A DNA stretch of 64,000 nucleotides, from contig NZ_CP031093.1 in NCBI RefSeq assembly GCF_004851605.1, forward strand, positions 868,001 through 932,000. Reading direction: 5' to 3'. The position numbers and the translations under genes were made by a program. The notes below the pieces were generated by a model, which searched no databases, was not told the origin of the DNA, and was given only the letters and a program-made list of their open reading frames with translations. This DNA is from Hydrocarboniclastica marina (GTDB taxonomy: Bacteria; Pseudomonadota; Gammaproteobacteria; Pseudomonadales; Oleiphilaceae). Below, in pieces: positions 45,518-54,973 of the stretch. Numbering within the stretch: position 1 is the first letter of the stretch; each line of letters begins with the position of its first letter.

Positions 45518-48019
45518 ATGTTAAAGAAACTCTTCGGAAGCAGGAACAAACGGCAGAAAGACCCCAATGCCCGCCAGGAAGCACAGAAGTACGAAAACCC
45601 TATCTATAGTCGGGAATACATCCTGAAACATCTCGACGAGCGAGGGGCACCCGCGACTCATGAACAGCTTTGTGATGAGTTACGCCTGACGGGTGAAGAG
45701 GAAATAGAAGCGCTGCGCAGGCGCTTGATCGCGATGTGCCGTGACGGTCAGCTCATTTGTAACCGCCGCGGCGGTTATGTGCCGGTTGCCGAGGCTGATC
45801 TGGTCAAGGGTCGCGTGCAGGGCCATCGGGACGGTTTTGGCTTTGTCGTGCCTGACGAAGGGGGCGACGACTATTTTCTCAACGCCCGCCAGATGCGACA
45901 GGTATTCCACGGCGACAGGGTGCTGGTCCGTGAAGACTCGGTCGACTCGCGTGGCCGCCGTGAGGGTGTAATCGTTGAGGTTCTTGAACGTAATACCCCG
46001 CGTGTTGTAGGACGTCTGTTCCGAGAGGATGGTATTTCCTTTGTCACGCCGGAAAATACCCGCATAAACCAGGAAATACTGATTCCTGAGGAGCAGTGCG
46101 CCGGAGCCGTTCACGGCCAGTATGTCTCTGTAGAGATCGTTCGTCAGCCCTCCGTTCGCGCCAAGCCAACCGGGCGGGTTGTTGAAATACTCGGCGAGCA
46201 CATGGCCCCGGGCATGGAGATCACGGTCGCTATCCGGGCAAATGATATTCCCGTGGCCTGGCCACCGGCGGTCACGGCCCAAGCCGCCGGAATCCCGCCG
46301 GAGGTGGACGAGGCCCACAAAAATGGCCGGGTGGATTTGCGCGGGTTACCGCTGGTCACTATTGACGGCGAAGACGCCCGGGATTTCGATGACGCGCTCT
46401 ATTGCGAGCCTTTGCCTGGGGGTGGCTGGCGGCTGATCGTCTGTATCGCAGATGTTTCGCATTACGTGCGGCCCGGCACGCCCCTGGATGAGGAAGGTCG
46501 CAATCGCGGCAACTCGGTGTACTTTCCGGACTATGTGGTGCCGATGTTGCCCGAGAAGCTGTCTAACGGCTTGTGTTCGTTGAACCCGAATGTCGACCGG
46601 CTGGTCATGACCTGCGACATGACGGTCAGCAAGTCGGGCAAGATTACCGCCTACCGCTTCTATGAGGCAGTGATGCATTCCCACGCCCGGCTGACTTACA
46701 ACAAGGTCAGCGCCATTCTGGAGGATCCCAATTCAGAGCAGGGGCGCGCGCTTGCTGAGCGTTACGCTGAAGTGCTGCCGGTTCTTTATCCGTTGTATGA
46801 CCTCTTCAAGGTATTCCGAAAAGCACGTGAAGCCCGTGGTGCCCTGGACTTCGACAGTACAGAGACCCGCATCGTCTTTACGCCTGAGCGCAAAATAGAG
46901 GAGATCGTGCCTGTAGTGCGTAACGACGCACATAAGATCGTAGAAGAGTGCATGCTCGCGGCGAACGTGACCACTGCCCAGTTTCTGATCAAGCACAAGA
47001 TTCCGACCCTGTTCCGGGTCCATAAAGGCCCGGGTGAAGAAAAGCTGGCGAATCTGCGGTTGTTCCTGAGCGAGTTGGGCCTGGATCTGCCGGGTGGGGG
47101 TGAGCCCAGTCCCAAGGATTTCCAGTCCTTGCTCAACCGCACCAGGAATCGTCCTGACTCCCATATGATCGAACAGGTCATGCTTCGCTCCCTGAGCCAG
47201 GCGGTGTACAGCCCGGAGAAGAAAGGTCACTTCGGCCTGGGTTATGAGCACTACGCGCATTTTACCTCCCCCATCAGGCGCTACCCGGACCTGCTCGTCC
47301 ACAGGGGGATCAAATCTGTCATTCACGGCAAGCGGCCTGGAAAGACGGTCGTGGCAGCCCCGCAGCGCGACGATGGTCATGTAAATTATCCGTATACCGA
47401 AGAGCGCATGGCGGAGCTAGGCGATCACTTCTCGGTCACAGAGCGGCGTGCCGACGATGCTACGCGTGACGTTATCGCGTGGCTCAAGTGTGAATATCTG
47501 CGTCAGCATGTCGGTGATGAGTTTGATGGTGTGGTTGCATCGGTTACCGGATTCGGGCTGTTCGTTGAGTTGCAGGGCGTCTATACCGAGGGCCTCGTTC
47601 ACATTTCGGCGCTTAACGATGATTTCTATCAGTTTGACAAAGCCAAGCATCGACTGATGGGTGAGCGCACCGGCGTTGCCTTCCACTTGGGCGACGAGAT
47701 TCGTGTACGGGTGGCCAGGGTTGATCTGGAGGACCGCAAGATCGATCTGGAACTGGCGGGTGACGCACCCGTGAGCAAAAAGCGAAGCCGCAGCACAGGA
47801 GCAGCGGGCTCCAAAGGGCGTGCAGAAGGCCGGGGAAAGACCACAGCAAATCGCGCTGAAGGCAAGCGGCCGGCCAGCCGGAAAAAGCCCGGCGACGGCA
47901 AGGAATCGGCGGTCGGTAAAACAGAGCAGAAAGCAAAGGCCTCCAAGCCGCGCCCGCAGCGCAAGCCCCGTCGCAGCGGTAGTAAGAGTCAGCAGCCGTC
48001 AGGTGCAGGTTCAGAGTGA
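45518..48019 (+). CDS. rnr: Ribonuclease R
   Basis: Processive 3'-5' exoribonuclease that unwinds and degrades structured RNA. The 833-residue protein has the RNase R order: N-terminal helix-turn-helix, cold-shock domains (about 80-240), the RNB catalytic domain with the metal motif DGEDARDFDDAL near residues 284-295 and SPIRRYPDL, then an S1 domain (FDGVVASVTGFGLFVEL) and a Lys/Arg/Ser-rich C-terminal tail. rlmB follows after 40 bases, the usual partner gene. Confidence 0.97.
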   Translation: MLKKLFGSRNKRQKDPNARQEAQKYENPIYSREYILKHLDERGAPATHEQLCDELRLTGEEEIEALRRRLIAMCRDGQLICNRRGGYVPVAEADLVKGRVQGHRDGFGFVVPDEGGDDYFLNARQMRQVFHGDRVLVREDSVDSRGRREGVIVEVLERNTPRVVGRLFREDGISFVTPENTRINQEILIPEEQCAGAVHGQYVSVEIVRQPSVRAKPTGRVVEILGEHMAPGMEITVAIRANDIPVAWPPAVTAQAAGIPPEVDEAHKNGRVDLRGLPLVTIDGEDARDFDDALYCEPLPGGGWRLIVCIADVSHYVRPGTPLDEEGRNRGNSVYFPDYVVPMLPEKLSNGLCSLNPNVDRLVMTCDMTVSKSGKITAYRFYEAVMHSHARLTYNKVSAILEDPNSEQGRALAERYAEVLPVLYPLYDLFKVFRKAREARGALDFDSTETRIVFTPERKIEEIVPVVRNDAHKIVEECMLAANVTTAQFLIKHKIPTLFRVHKGPGEEKLANLRLFLSELGLDLPGGGEPSPKDFQSLLNRTRNRPDSHMIEQVMLRSLSQAVYSPEKKGHFGLGYEHYAHFTSPIRRYPDLLVHRGIKSVIHGKRPGKTVVAAPQRDDGHVNYPYTEERMAELGDHFSVTERRADDATRDVIAWLKCEYLRQHVGDEFDGVVASVTGFGLFVELQGVYTEGLVHISALNDDFYQFDKAKHRLMGERTGVAFHLGDEIRVRVARVDLEDRKIDLELAGDAPVSKKRSRSTGAAGSKGRAEGRGKTTANRAEGKRPASRKKPGDGKESAVGKTEQKAKASKPRPQRKPRRSGSKSQQPSGAGSE

Positions 48020-48059
48020 CCGCTTGCAGAAGAAGGCTTCTTCACGCCTGGGTGGCTAG

Positions 48060-48797
48060 ATGAAACCAATCGAAATATACGGCCTGCATTCGGTTAAGGC
48101 AGTGCTGGAACGGGAGCCCCAACGCGCCCTGCATATATGGACGCAGCAAGGTCGGGATGACGCTCGCATGAGCCAGATTCTGGAGTTGGCCGCACGATTT
48201 GGCGTACATGTAGATGCGGTGCCTAAAGCCAAACTCGACCAGCGCTCAGAGGGTCAGCACCAGGGCATCATTGCCCTTATCAAGCCTGCGCCCGAGTGGC
48301 AGGAGCAGGATTTACTCGACTGGGTCGCAAGTGGCAAGCGGATACCGTTCCTTCTTATTCTTGATGGCGTGACGGATCCTCACAACCTTGGCGCCTGTTT
48401 GCGCAGTGCCGACGCGGCAGGTGTTGATGCCATCGTCATGCCTCGCGATAAGTCTGCCGCGCTCACGCCTGCCGCCCGAAAGGTAGCGTCGGGGGCAGCA
48501 GAAACCGTGCCAGTGGTTCGGGTAACTAACCTTGCGCGTGCCATGAAAAGTCTGCGGGATATAGGCGTATGGATGGTCGGTACTGCCGGGGAGGCCTCCG
48601 GTACGCTTTACCAGTCGGACCTTCGGGGCCCGCTGGCGGTGGTTATGGGTGCCGAAGGTAAGGGTATGCGGCGGCTCACCAGGGAACACTGTGATGTGCT
48701 TGTCAATCTCCCGATGGCGGGTACAGTCGAGAGCCTCAACGTATCGGTAGCCTGTGGTGTTGTCCTGTTTGAAGCTTTACGGCAGCGTAGTCTCTAA
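48060..48797 (+). CDS. rlmB: 23S rRNA (guanosine2251-2'-O)-methyltransferase
   Basis: SPOUT (TrmH-type) enzyme that 2'-O-methylates G2251 of 23S rRNA. The 245-residue protein has an N-terminal RNA-binding domain starting IYGLHSVKAVLE, then motif 1 ILDGVTDPHNLGACLRSADAAG, motif 2 AVVMGAEGKGMRRLT and motif 3 VNLPMAGTVESLNVSVACG. It is paired with rnr. Confidence 0.97.
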   Translation: MKPIEIYGLHSVKAVLEREPQRALHIWTQQGRDDARMSQILELAARFGVHVDAVPKAKLDQRSEGQHQGIIALIKPAPEWQEQDLLDWVASGKRIPFLLILDGVTDPHNLGACLRSADAAGVDAIVMPRDKSAALTPAARKVASGAAETVPVVRVTNLARAMKSLRDIGVWMVGTAGEASGTLYQSDLRGPLAVVMGAEGKGMRRLTREHCDVLVNLPMAGTVESLNVSVACGVVLFEALRQRSL

Positions 48798-48810
48798 TTA
48801 GTATCTGCGG

Positions 48811-48843
48811 CCCCGGCTCATCCTCAGTCGGGTCGGCTTTTCT
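48811..48843 (+). terminator. Candidate intrinsic terminator of rnr-rlmB
   Basis: CCCGGC (48812-48817) and GTCGGG (48827-48832) form a 6-bp stem with one G-U pair, followed after 5 bases by TTTTCTT. The stem is short and the T-run is separated from it, so this is a moderate call; its end abuts the rpsF promoter. Confidence 0.4.
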
Positions 48844-48871
48844 TGCAATAAACCCATCCTACGCATAGAAT
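48843..48871 (+). promoter_or_regulatory. Sigma-70 promoter of the rpsF operon
   Basis: TTGCAA (48843-48848) and TAGAAT (48866-48871) are 17 bases apart. Transcription would start near 48878, at the palindrome CCCCAAAATTGGGG, leaving a leader of about 138 bases before rpsF. Confidence 0.7.
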
Positions 48872-48936
48872 GCGGGTCCCCAAAATTGGGGTTCTTTGCC
48901 CGTGGGCGCCTTTGAGGCTGCCTACGATGCCGCAGG

Positions 48937-49010
48937 CTCAGCCAGGCTGAGATTGCATCACTCCTTGCTTTTGTCGGGGTTCCCGGTGAAGGCTATCTAT
49001 CCGAAAGGAG
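48937..49010 (+). promoter_or_regulatory. rpsF mRNA leader with SD-sequestering stem (S6:S18-type control element candidate)
   Basis: The leader has a perfect hairpin CTCAGC/GCTGAG (48937-48951) and then CTCCTT (48961-48966), which is exactly complementary to the rpsF ribosome site AAGGAG (49005-49010). A small CGGG/CCCG hairpin and the trinucleotide CCG just before AAAGGAG lie between. Known rpsF leaders bind the S6:S18 complex through a CCG-bearing structure; assigning this one to that class is my inference. Confidence 0.55.
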
Positions 49011-49015
49011 AAATA

Positions 49016-49456
49016 ATGCGTCACTACGAAATCGTATTTATGGTTCATCCGGACCAGAGTGAACAGGTTCCCGCGATGATCGAGCGGTACACCGGTATGG
49101 TTACCGCCGAAAACGGCGTGGTTCATCGCCTTGAGGACTGGGGACGCCGTCAGATGGCTTACCCGATCAACAAAATCCACAAGGCCCACTATGTACTGAT
49201 GAACATCGAATGTTCGCAGAACGTGCTGGATGAGCTTGCTCACAATTTCCGTTTTAACGATGCCATCATCCGCGACTTGGTTATTCGTCGTGACGGTGCG
49301 GATACAGCCCCGTCTCCCATGAAAGCGTCGGAAGGTCGTGAAGAGCGCCGCGGACCTAGCGAAGATCGTCCCCGTCGCAGTGCTTCCAGCGACCGAGGCG
49401 ACGTGGACAATGATCGCGACGACGAAGACGAAGACGACGACAGCGACGAAGAGTAA
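49016..49456 (+). CDS. rpsF: 30S ribosomal protein S6
   Basis: S6 binds 16S rRNA with S18 on the platform of the small subunit. The 146-residue protein has the family start [19 protein letters not shown] and the strand [16 protein letters not shown]. Its C-terminus ends in a long acidic run (Asp/Glu-rich from about 128), similar to the polyglutamate tail in other bacteria. The ATG follows AAAGGAG. The longer frame from 48896 covers the leader and is rejected. Confidence 0.97.
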   Translation: MRHYEIVFMVHPDQSEQVPAMIERYTGMVTAENGVVHRLEDWGRRQMAYPINKIHKAHYVLMNIECSQNVLDELAHNFRFNDAIIRDLVIRRDGADTAPSPMKASEGREERRGPSEDRPRRSASSDRGDVDNDRDDEDEDDDSDEE

Positions 49457-49480
49457 TCACCAAGGTTGAGGAGTTAAGTT

Positions 49481-49711
49481 ATGGCTCGTTTTTTCAGACG
49501 TCGTAAGTTCTGCCGCTTTACGGCTGAAGGCGTTAAAGAGATCGATTACAAGGATCTCGACACTTTAAAAGGCTATGTGACCGAGACCGGGAAAATTGTT
49601 CCCAGCCGCATCACCGGCACCAAGGCTCGTTACCAGCGCCAGCTTTCAACTGCCATCAAGCGTGCGCGTTTTCTGGCGTTGTTGCCGTACACTGACGGGC
49701 ATGAAGGCTAG
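49481..49711 (+). CDS. rpsR: 30S ribosomal protein S18
   Basis: 76-residue basic protein, the S18 partner of S6. It has the family sequence [39 protein letters not shown] and the C-terminal [18 protein letters not shown]. It is 24 bases after rpsF in the operon. Confidence 0.98.
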   Translation: MARFFRRRKFCRFTAEGVKEIDYKDLDTLKGYVTETGKIVPSRITGTKARYQRQLSTAIKRARFLALLPYTDGHEG

Positions 49712-49811
49712 TAACTAGCAACAGCCGCGTCCAGCCGATGGCCCGGTGTCCGCCGGTCCATCTCCTGGTAGCGGCAATGGATTAGCAGGAACCTCCAAAC
49801 GGGGCAGCATC

Positions 49812-50672
49812 ATGAAAGCGCTTGCGCAGTTCGTTATGCGTGGCCCGGCCCAAGCGGTAGGGGTCGCCGCGTTGACTTCGGCACTCCCACTTCTGTTTTG
49901 GGTCAGCGCGGCCGTAGTTGCTCTGGTCGTTCTGCGCGTTGGCGTGTCCGGGGGGCTGAATGTTGCCCTCTGGGCGATTTTGCCAGCGCTGGGCTGGACT
50001 TTGGTCGGCCAGGACCCGACTGGGCTTAGCGTACTGCTCGGCGCCACAGCGATGGCAATGGTATTGCGCAGCACGGCCTCCTGGGAACGTACCTTGTGTG
50101 CCGGAGCCGGTGTCTCATTATTGCTGGGGCTGCTAGTCCCTTTGGTTCTGCCTGGGCTTTTCGACCAGTTGGTTCAGGTTGGGGCTGAAGTGTTGCAGCG
50201 TTTTGATCCCGAAACAGGGGATCTGCAGGGCGCCGAACTTGAAGCTGTTGCCCGCAATATCATGCTGGCAAGCCTGGCGGTATCGCAGTTTGCTATAGCC
50301 ATTGCCAGTGTAATGCTGGGTCGGAGTTGGCAGGCAAAGCTCTATAACCCCGGCGGCTTTGGTAGGGAGTTCCAGGCTTTCCGGCTGAGCTGGCCGGTAG
50401 CGGCAGGGCTTGCCGTACTCATGGTGCTGCTGCCCATGCTCGGTTTCAGTAGCCTGCTGTCCGTGTCGATATTGGGAACGCCCCTGGTGCTGGGCGGAGT
50501 CGCGCTCGTACATGGTGTGGTGAACGCTCGCGGACTCAGCGGCGGGTGGCTGGTCGGATTTTATCTATTAATTCTGGTGCTTGGCCCGAGTTTGCTCTTG
50601 CTCTTGGTGCTTTTAGCGATTATTGACAGCTGGGTGGATATTCGAAGCAGGATTCGTCCTTCGAATCCGTAA
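49812..50672 (+). CDS. DUF2232-like membrane protein between rpsR and rplI
   Basis: 286-residue inner-membrane protein with about eight hydrophobic segments and no recognised motif beyond the family's spread. Its position between rpsR and rplI is conserved in Pseudomonas-like genomes. The ATG at 49812 is preferred over 49746; its ribosome site is weak. Function is unknown. Confidence 0.75.
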   Translation: MKALAQFVMRGPAQAVGVAALTSALPLLFWVSAAVVALVVLRVGVSGGLNVALWAILPALGWTLVGQDPTGLSVLLGATAMAMVLRSTASWERTLCAGAGVSLLLGLLVPLVLPGLFDQLVQVGAEVLQRFDPETGDLQGAELEAVARNIMLASLAVSQFAIAIASVMLGRSWQAKLYNPGGFGREFQAFRLSWPVAAGLAVLMVLLPMLGFSSLLSVSILGTPLVLGGVALVHGVVNARGLSGGWLVGFYLLILVLGPSLLLLLVLLAIIDSWVDIRSRIRPSNP

Positions 50673-50702
50673 CCCGGCTCAGCGTATAACGAGGAAGGCG
50701 AG

Positions 50703-51149
50703 ATGGAAGTTATTCTGCTCGAGAAAATTGTAAACCTGGGCAATCTGGGCGACAAAGTTAAGGTTAAATCAGGCTACGGCCGCAATTTCCTCTTGCCCCA
50801 GGGCAAGGCTGTACCAGCAACTGGTGCGAACGTTGAAGAGTTCGAGGCGCGTCGTGCCGAGCTCGAGAAAGCTGCCCAGGAAAAACTGGCCGCTGCCCAG
50901 AGCCGTGCTGATGCTCTTGAAGGCAAGAACTTCACTGTTTCCGCCAAAGCTGGGGACGAAGGCAAGCTCTTTGGCTCTATAGGCGCCAAGGATATTGCAG
51001 ACCTGATCACCGCTGGCGGCATCGAGGTGGAAAAAAGCGAAGTCCGTCTGCCTGAAGGTCCGTTGCGCGCCACGGGTGAGTTCGAGATCGGTATCCAGGT
51101 GCACTCCGACCTGACCGCGACCGTCGTTGTTACCGTTGTCGCCGAGTAA
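50703..51149 (+). CDS. rplI: 50S ribosomal protein L9
   Basis: 148-residue L9 with the N-terminal 23S-binding domain ([35 protein letters not shown]), the long connecting helix and the C-terminal domain ([14 protein letters not shown]). GAGGAAGGCG gives the ribosome site. It ends the ribosomal operon. Confidence 0.98.
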   Translation: MEVILLEKIVNLGNLGDKVKVKSGYGRNFLLPQGKAVPATGANVEEFEARRAELEKAAQEKLAAAQSRADALEGKNFTVSAKAGDEGKLFGSIGAKDIADLITAGGIEVEKSEVRLPEGPLRATGEFEIGIQVHSDLTATVVVTVVAE

Positions 51150-51170
51150 TACACTGTAGCCGAGTAACAC

Positions 51171-51216
51171 GCTCAGCTACCTCGTCCCGGCTTTTGCGGG
51201 GCCGGGGCAGCTGAGC
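51171..51216 (+). repeat. Two-part stem-loop after rplI
   Basis: An outer perfect stem GCTCAGCT (51171-51178)/AGCTGAGC (51209-51216) encloses an inner CCCGGC (51186-51191)/GCCGGG (51201-51206). No T-tract follows. It may end the rpsF operon or protect its 3' end. Confidence 0.5.
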
Positions 51217-51414
51217 GGTCGTGCGCCGGAGTTCTCCCGGCCTGCAGCGCGTCCCTGCTGATGGCTCTTTCAGGTAGAAAGGCCTTAGGCTGACATCTGC
51301 TGCACGTTGAGATATTGACCTGCACAACAGTGCTGTCGGGTTACTTCTGACCAGCAATCTTTCTGAGCGGTATGCTTTGCCCCGTGGGCGAGGTTAGCGT
51401 GGAGGTCCCCCGGT

Positions 51415-52800
51415 ATGGCGGCAATCACGGAGTACGACGGAGACGTCAGCCGCATCAAAGTTCCCCCCCATTCCCTTGAAGCAGAGCAGGCAGTCCTCGG
51501 TGGGCTGATGCTGGACAGCAGCAAGTGGGACCTGGTGGCCGAGTCATGCGCTGCCGCAGACTTCTATCGCCACGAGCACCGTTTGATTTTTACTGCAATA
51601 GAGCGCCTGGCGGGCGAGGGCGATACGCTCGATGTCGTGACCCTGGCCGAGTGGCTGGAGCGCTCGGGTGACCTTGAGGCGGCCGGCGGTCTTGGTTATC
51701 TGGGTGATCTGGTTGAACAGACGCCAGGCGCCTCTAATGTTAAAGCCTATGCCAGTATCGTTCGGGAGCGGGCCGTTGTTCGTCGCCTGATCGAGGTCTC
51801 TGGAGGTATTGCCGACTCCGCCTATAATCCCAAAGGGAGAACCAGCGCAGAGCTGTTGGATGAGGCCGAGCGCAACGTTTTTCAGATTGCAGAGAGCCAT
51901 ACCCGCGAGGGAAGCGGGCCTATCAGTATCAACCCCATACTGACCAAGACGATTGCCCGGATCGAAGAGCTGTTTGAAACCGAAGGGTCGCTCACAGGCC
52001 TGACTACCGGTTTTCGCGATCTTGATGAGATGACATCCGGCTTCCAGCCCTCCGATCTCATTATCGTCGCTGGCCGGCCTTCCATGGGTAAAACCGCGTT
52101 CTCGATGAATCTGGTCGAGAACGCGCTATTGCACACGGGCAAACCGGTGCTGGTATTCAGTATGGAAATGCCAGCGGATGCGCTGATCATGCGGATGCTG
52201 TCTTCCGTCGGTCGCATCGACCAGACCCGGATTCGTCGTGGGAACCTGCAGGAAGACGATTGGCCGAGGCTCACTTCAGCTGTAAGTCTGCTCAAGGATA
52301 AGCCGCTCTACATTGATGACACCGCCGCCTTGTCCCCTACGGATCTGCGATCGAGAGCTCGCCGGGTCGCCCGGGAGTGCGGCGGTCAGTTAGGCATGGT
52401 CATGGTGGATTATCTGCAGCTGATGCGTGTGCCTGGCAGCACCGAAGGCCGGACGGCAGAAATTTCCGAGATCTCGCGTTCGCTTAAAGGACTTGCAAAA
52501 GAACTGGACTGTCCCGTAGTAGCACTTTCCCAGCTCAACCGCAGCCTTGAACAGCGCCCGAACAAAAGACCCGTTAACTCGGATCTCCGGGAGTCGGGCG
52601 CAATCGAGCAGGACGCCGACGTCATCATGTTCATCTACAGGGATGAGGTTTACAACGAGGATACGCCGGACAAAGGCATCGCCGAGATCATCATCGGGAA
52701 ACAGAGGAATGGGCCTATTGGTTCTATCCGTCTTGCGTTCCTTGGCAACCTGACCAAGTTTGAAGACCTGGCACACGGCGACTATGGCGGCGAATTTTAG
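51415..52800 (+). CDS. dnaB: Replicative DNA helicase
   Basis: Hexameric 5'-3' helicase at the replication fork. The 461-residue protein has the N-terminal primase-interaction domain (PPHSLEAEQAVLGGLML), Walker A GRPSMGKTAF near residue 220-229, Walker B VMVDYLQLM and the arginine-finger region near QRNGPIG. GGAGG 8 bases before the ATG is the ribosome site. It lies between the rplI operon and alr, a common order. Confidence 0.97.
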   Translation: MAAITEYDGDVSRIKVPPHSLEAEQAVLGGLMLDSSKWDLVAESCAAADFYRHEHRLIFTAIERLAGEGDTLDVVTLAEWLERSGDLEAAGGLGYLGDLVEQTPGASNVKAYASIVRERAVVRRLIEVSGGIADSAYNPKGRTSAELLDEAERNVFQIAESHTREGSGPISINPILTKTIARIEELFETEGSLTGLTTGFRDLDEMTSGFQPSDLIIVAGRPSMGKTAFSMNLVENALLHTGKPVLVFSMEMPADALIMRMLSSVGRIDQTRIRRGNLQEDDWPRLTSAVSLLKDKPLYIDDTAALSPTDLRSRARRVARECGGQLGMVMVDYLQLMRVPGSTEGRTAEISEISRSLKGLAKELDCPVVALSQLNRSLEQRPNKRPVNSDLRESGAIEQDADVIMFIYRDEVYNEDTPDKGIAEIIIGKQRNGPIGSIRLAFLGNLTKFEDLAHGDYGGEF

Positions 52801-52825
52801 TGACAGGACACTCAGGACAGAACTG

Positions 52826-53917
52826 ATGCCCAGGCCAACCCGCGCAATTGTTGATCTCGACAAGCTGCACCGCAACTACAGACGAGCCGCCGCCCTGGCC
52901 GATCCGGGCAAGGCGATCGCGGTGGTCAAGGCCAACGGTTATGGTCATGGCATCGAAGCGGTTGCGACCAGTCTTGCGTCTGTTGCGCCCAGATTTGCCG
53001 TTGCGATTCTTGAAGAAGCACTGGCTCTGCGAGCCGTAGTCCCCCGCACACCTGTTCTGGTCATGCAGGGCGTATACGAACCTGACGAATGGCTCGCTTG
53101 TAGCCAGAAGAACTTCATTCCGGCAGTACACAGTCCCGAGCAGCTGGACAGTTTGAGGGCAGCCCGTCTCCAGGGGCCTGTCACCGTCTGGATCAAGGTC
53201 AACACCGGCATGAACCGGCTGGGTTTCCCCAGCGGCGATGTTCCTCGCGTGTTGTCCGCGCTCGAAGCAATTCCCGGGGTCGCAGTCGAGGCGCTGATGA
53301 CTCATTTTGCTCAAGCGGATGAGCCGGACCACCCCCGGACCGGCGATCAGCTCAAAGTTATGGCAGATCTTCGCTCGGCTTTTCCGGAGAAGTCGCAAAG
53401 CGTGGCGAACTCGGCGGCCCACTACACCACCCGCGCCGGCGAAAATGAATGGACTCGGCCTGGCATTATGCTTTACGGAAGCGGGCCGCTGGTCCGAAGC
53501 ACGGGGGCGACGTTGGGGCTCGAGGCCGTGATGACGCTGGAGTCAGCATTGATTGCGGTGCGGGATCTCCAGCCGGGGGATGCCGTCGGTTACGGTGCGG
53601 ACTGGTGCGCAGACCGTCCGACCCGTATGGGCATCGTCGCTATCGGATACGGTGATGGCTATCCGCGAGCAGCGCCGTCCGGTACACCCGTGGCTGTCGG
53701 AGGGCGTCGAACCCGACTGATCGGACGCGTTTCCATGGATATGCTTGCGGTCGATCTTGGCGAGCTACCGGATGCAAAGCCGGGGGACCGGGTAGAGCTT
53801 TGGGGCTCAACCGTCAGCGTCGACGAAGTGGCCCAGGCATCAGGCACCATCGGCTACGAATTGCTCACGAGGGTCACATCACGTGTGCCGCGTGTTCTTC
53901 TGTCGGCTTCAGCCTGA
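52826..53917 (+). CDS. alr: Alanine racemase
   Basis: PLP enzyme that makes D-alanine for peptidoglycan. The 363-residue protein has the PLP Lys35 in AVVKANGYGHG and the catalytic Tyr region GYGDGYPR in the C-terminal half. The ATG at 52826 follows AGGACAG; an earlier in-frame ATG at 52760 lies inside dnaB. It follows dnaB after 25 bases. Confidence 0.96.
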   Translation: MPRPTRAIVDLDKLHRNYRRAAALADPGKAIAVVKANGYGHGIEAVATSLASVAPRFAVAILEEALALRAVVPRTPVLVMQGVYEPDEWLACSQKNFIPAVHSPEQLDSLRAARLQGPVTVWIKVNTGMNRLGFPSGDVPRVLSALEAIPGVAVEALMTHFAQADEPDHPRTGDQLKVMADLRSAFPEKSQSVANSAAHYTTRAGENEWTRPGIMLYGSGPLVRSTGATLGLEAVMTLESALIAVRDLQPGDAVGYGADWCADRPTRMGIVAIGYGDGYPRAAPSGTPVAVGGRRTRLIGRVSMDMLAVDLGELPDAKPGDRVELWGSTVSVDEVAQASGTIGYELLTRVTSRVPRVLLSASA

Positions 53918-54081
53918 GGCGGTTGGCACTTTCACCTGCTTGCCAGCCTCTTTTAGCCTATGCAATTGATATGTGTTTCCGGCCTGGCCTATTCTTGTAG
54001 CTAGCCGGTTGGCTGCTGTGGATAACCACGAACACACTTGAGACCGCTTCGGGCGCAACTCAGTAAAACCGCGGGAAAAAT

Positions 54082-54954
54082 GTGAAAATTCTGGTACTTC
54101 AGGAATACGGGCAGGCCGGACAGCTTTTGCTGGAAAGGCTGGAGCAGACCTCCCTGCAGATAACGCCTGTAATGGTCAGCAAGATTGACGATCTATCGCT
54201 CGATAAGGTCGAGTCCTGGCTACCTGAGGGCATGGACCTGCTGGTGAATACCGTCGCCCTGGACGACCCACAATGGGCTGAGGCTCACCCTGAGAGTTGC
54301 CGCCACCGGCTGGTGGAGTTACCCAGGGTACTGGCAGACTTCTGCAAAAAGCACGGTATGGCAATGCTGCAACTCTCGAGCTGCTATATTTTCGATGGAC
54401 GCAAGCACCAACCTTACATCACCAGCAACCCGGGCCATCCGCTCAGCATGCTTGGGCAATGTCAGTGGGAGACTGAGCAATACCTGCGCGCGAATCTCAG
54501 CAAACACCTGATCTTGCGAACAGGCTGGTCACTGCGCCGGTTCGTCCGGTTGATGACCCGCGCTGAAGAGCGGCTTCTTCTATCAAGTCGCTATCAAGGG
54601 CAGGCCGTAGCGACCATGGATCAGGCCCGCGTACTCACCGCTATCCTTCAGCAACTGGATTGTGATTCGGAGAGCTGGGGCACTTTCCAGTACGCCGGCA
54701 GTGAAGAAGTGACCATGTACGAGCTGGGGCAGGCGATACTGGACATCCTGAAACTGGATGCCCCACCCATGCTCGTAGATGATGCTGAACCCTGGAGTCG
54801 ACTGGAGCCTGAGAATGCGGTTATGGGCTGCCTGAAGATCCGTAACACCTTCGGTATCAAACAGCTTTCCTGGCGCCACGCCGTAGAGCAGGAATATGAC
54901 CTTCTGCGACGCGAGCAGGCCGAACGCCAAAGGGAGCGTACAGCCCTCAACTAG
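54082..54954 (+). CDS. RmlD-like (sugar-nucleotide reductase family) protein lacking the YxxxK pair
   Basis: 290-residue protein with a Rossmann-type fold of the RmlD substrate-binding family: MKILVLQEYGQAGQLL at the start, then LLVNTVALDDP and SSCYIFDG (equivalent to STDYVFDG) near 99-106. The catalytic Tyr-x-x-x-Lys is replaced by L-G-Q-C-Q (SMLGQCQWETE, about 122-132), so the usual reductase reaction is unlikely. It may bind a nucleotide sugar or act as a regulator. The start is a GTG with GGGA upstream. It converges on fabB. Confidence 0.8.
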   Translation: MKILVLQEYGQAGQLLLERLEQTSLQITPVMVSKIDDLSLDKVESWLPEGMDLLVNTVALDDPQWAEAHPESCRHRLVELPRVLADFCKKHGMAMLQLSSCYIFDGRKHQPYITSNPGHPLSMLGQCQWETEQYLRANLSKHLILRTGWSLRRFVRLMTRAEERLLLSSRYQGQAVATMDQARVLTAILQQLDCDSESWGTFQYAGSEEVTMYELGQAILDILKLDAPPMLVDDAEPWSRLEPENAVMGCLKIRNTFGIKQLSWRHAVEQEYDLLRREQAERQRERTALN

Positions 54955-54973
54955 ATGCCGACAGTAGCGGGCA

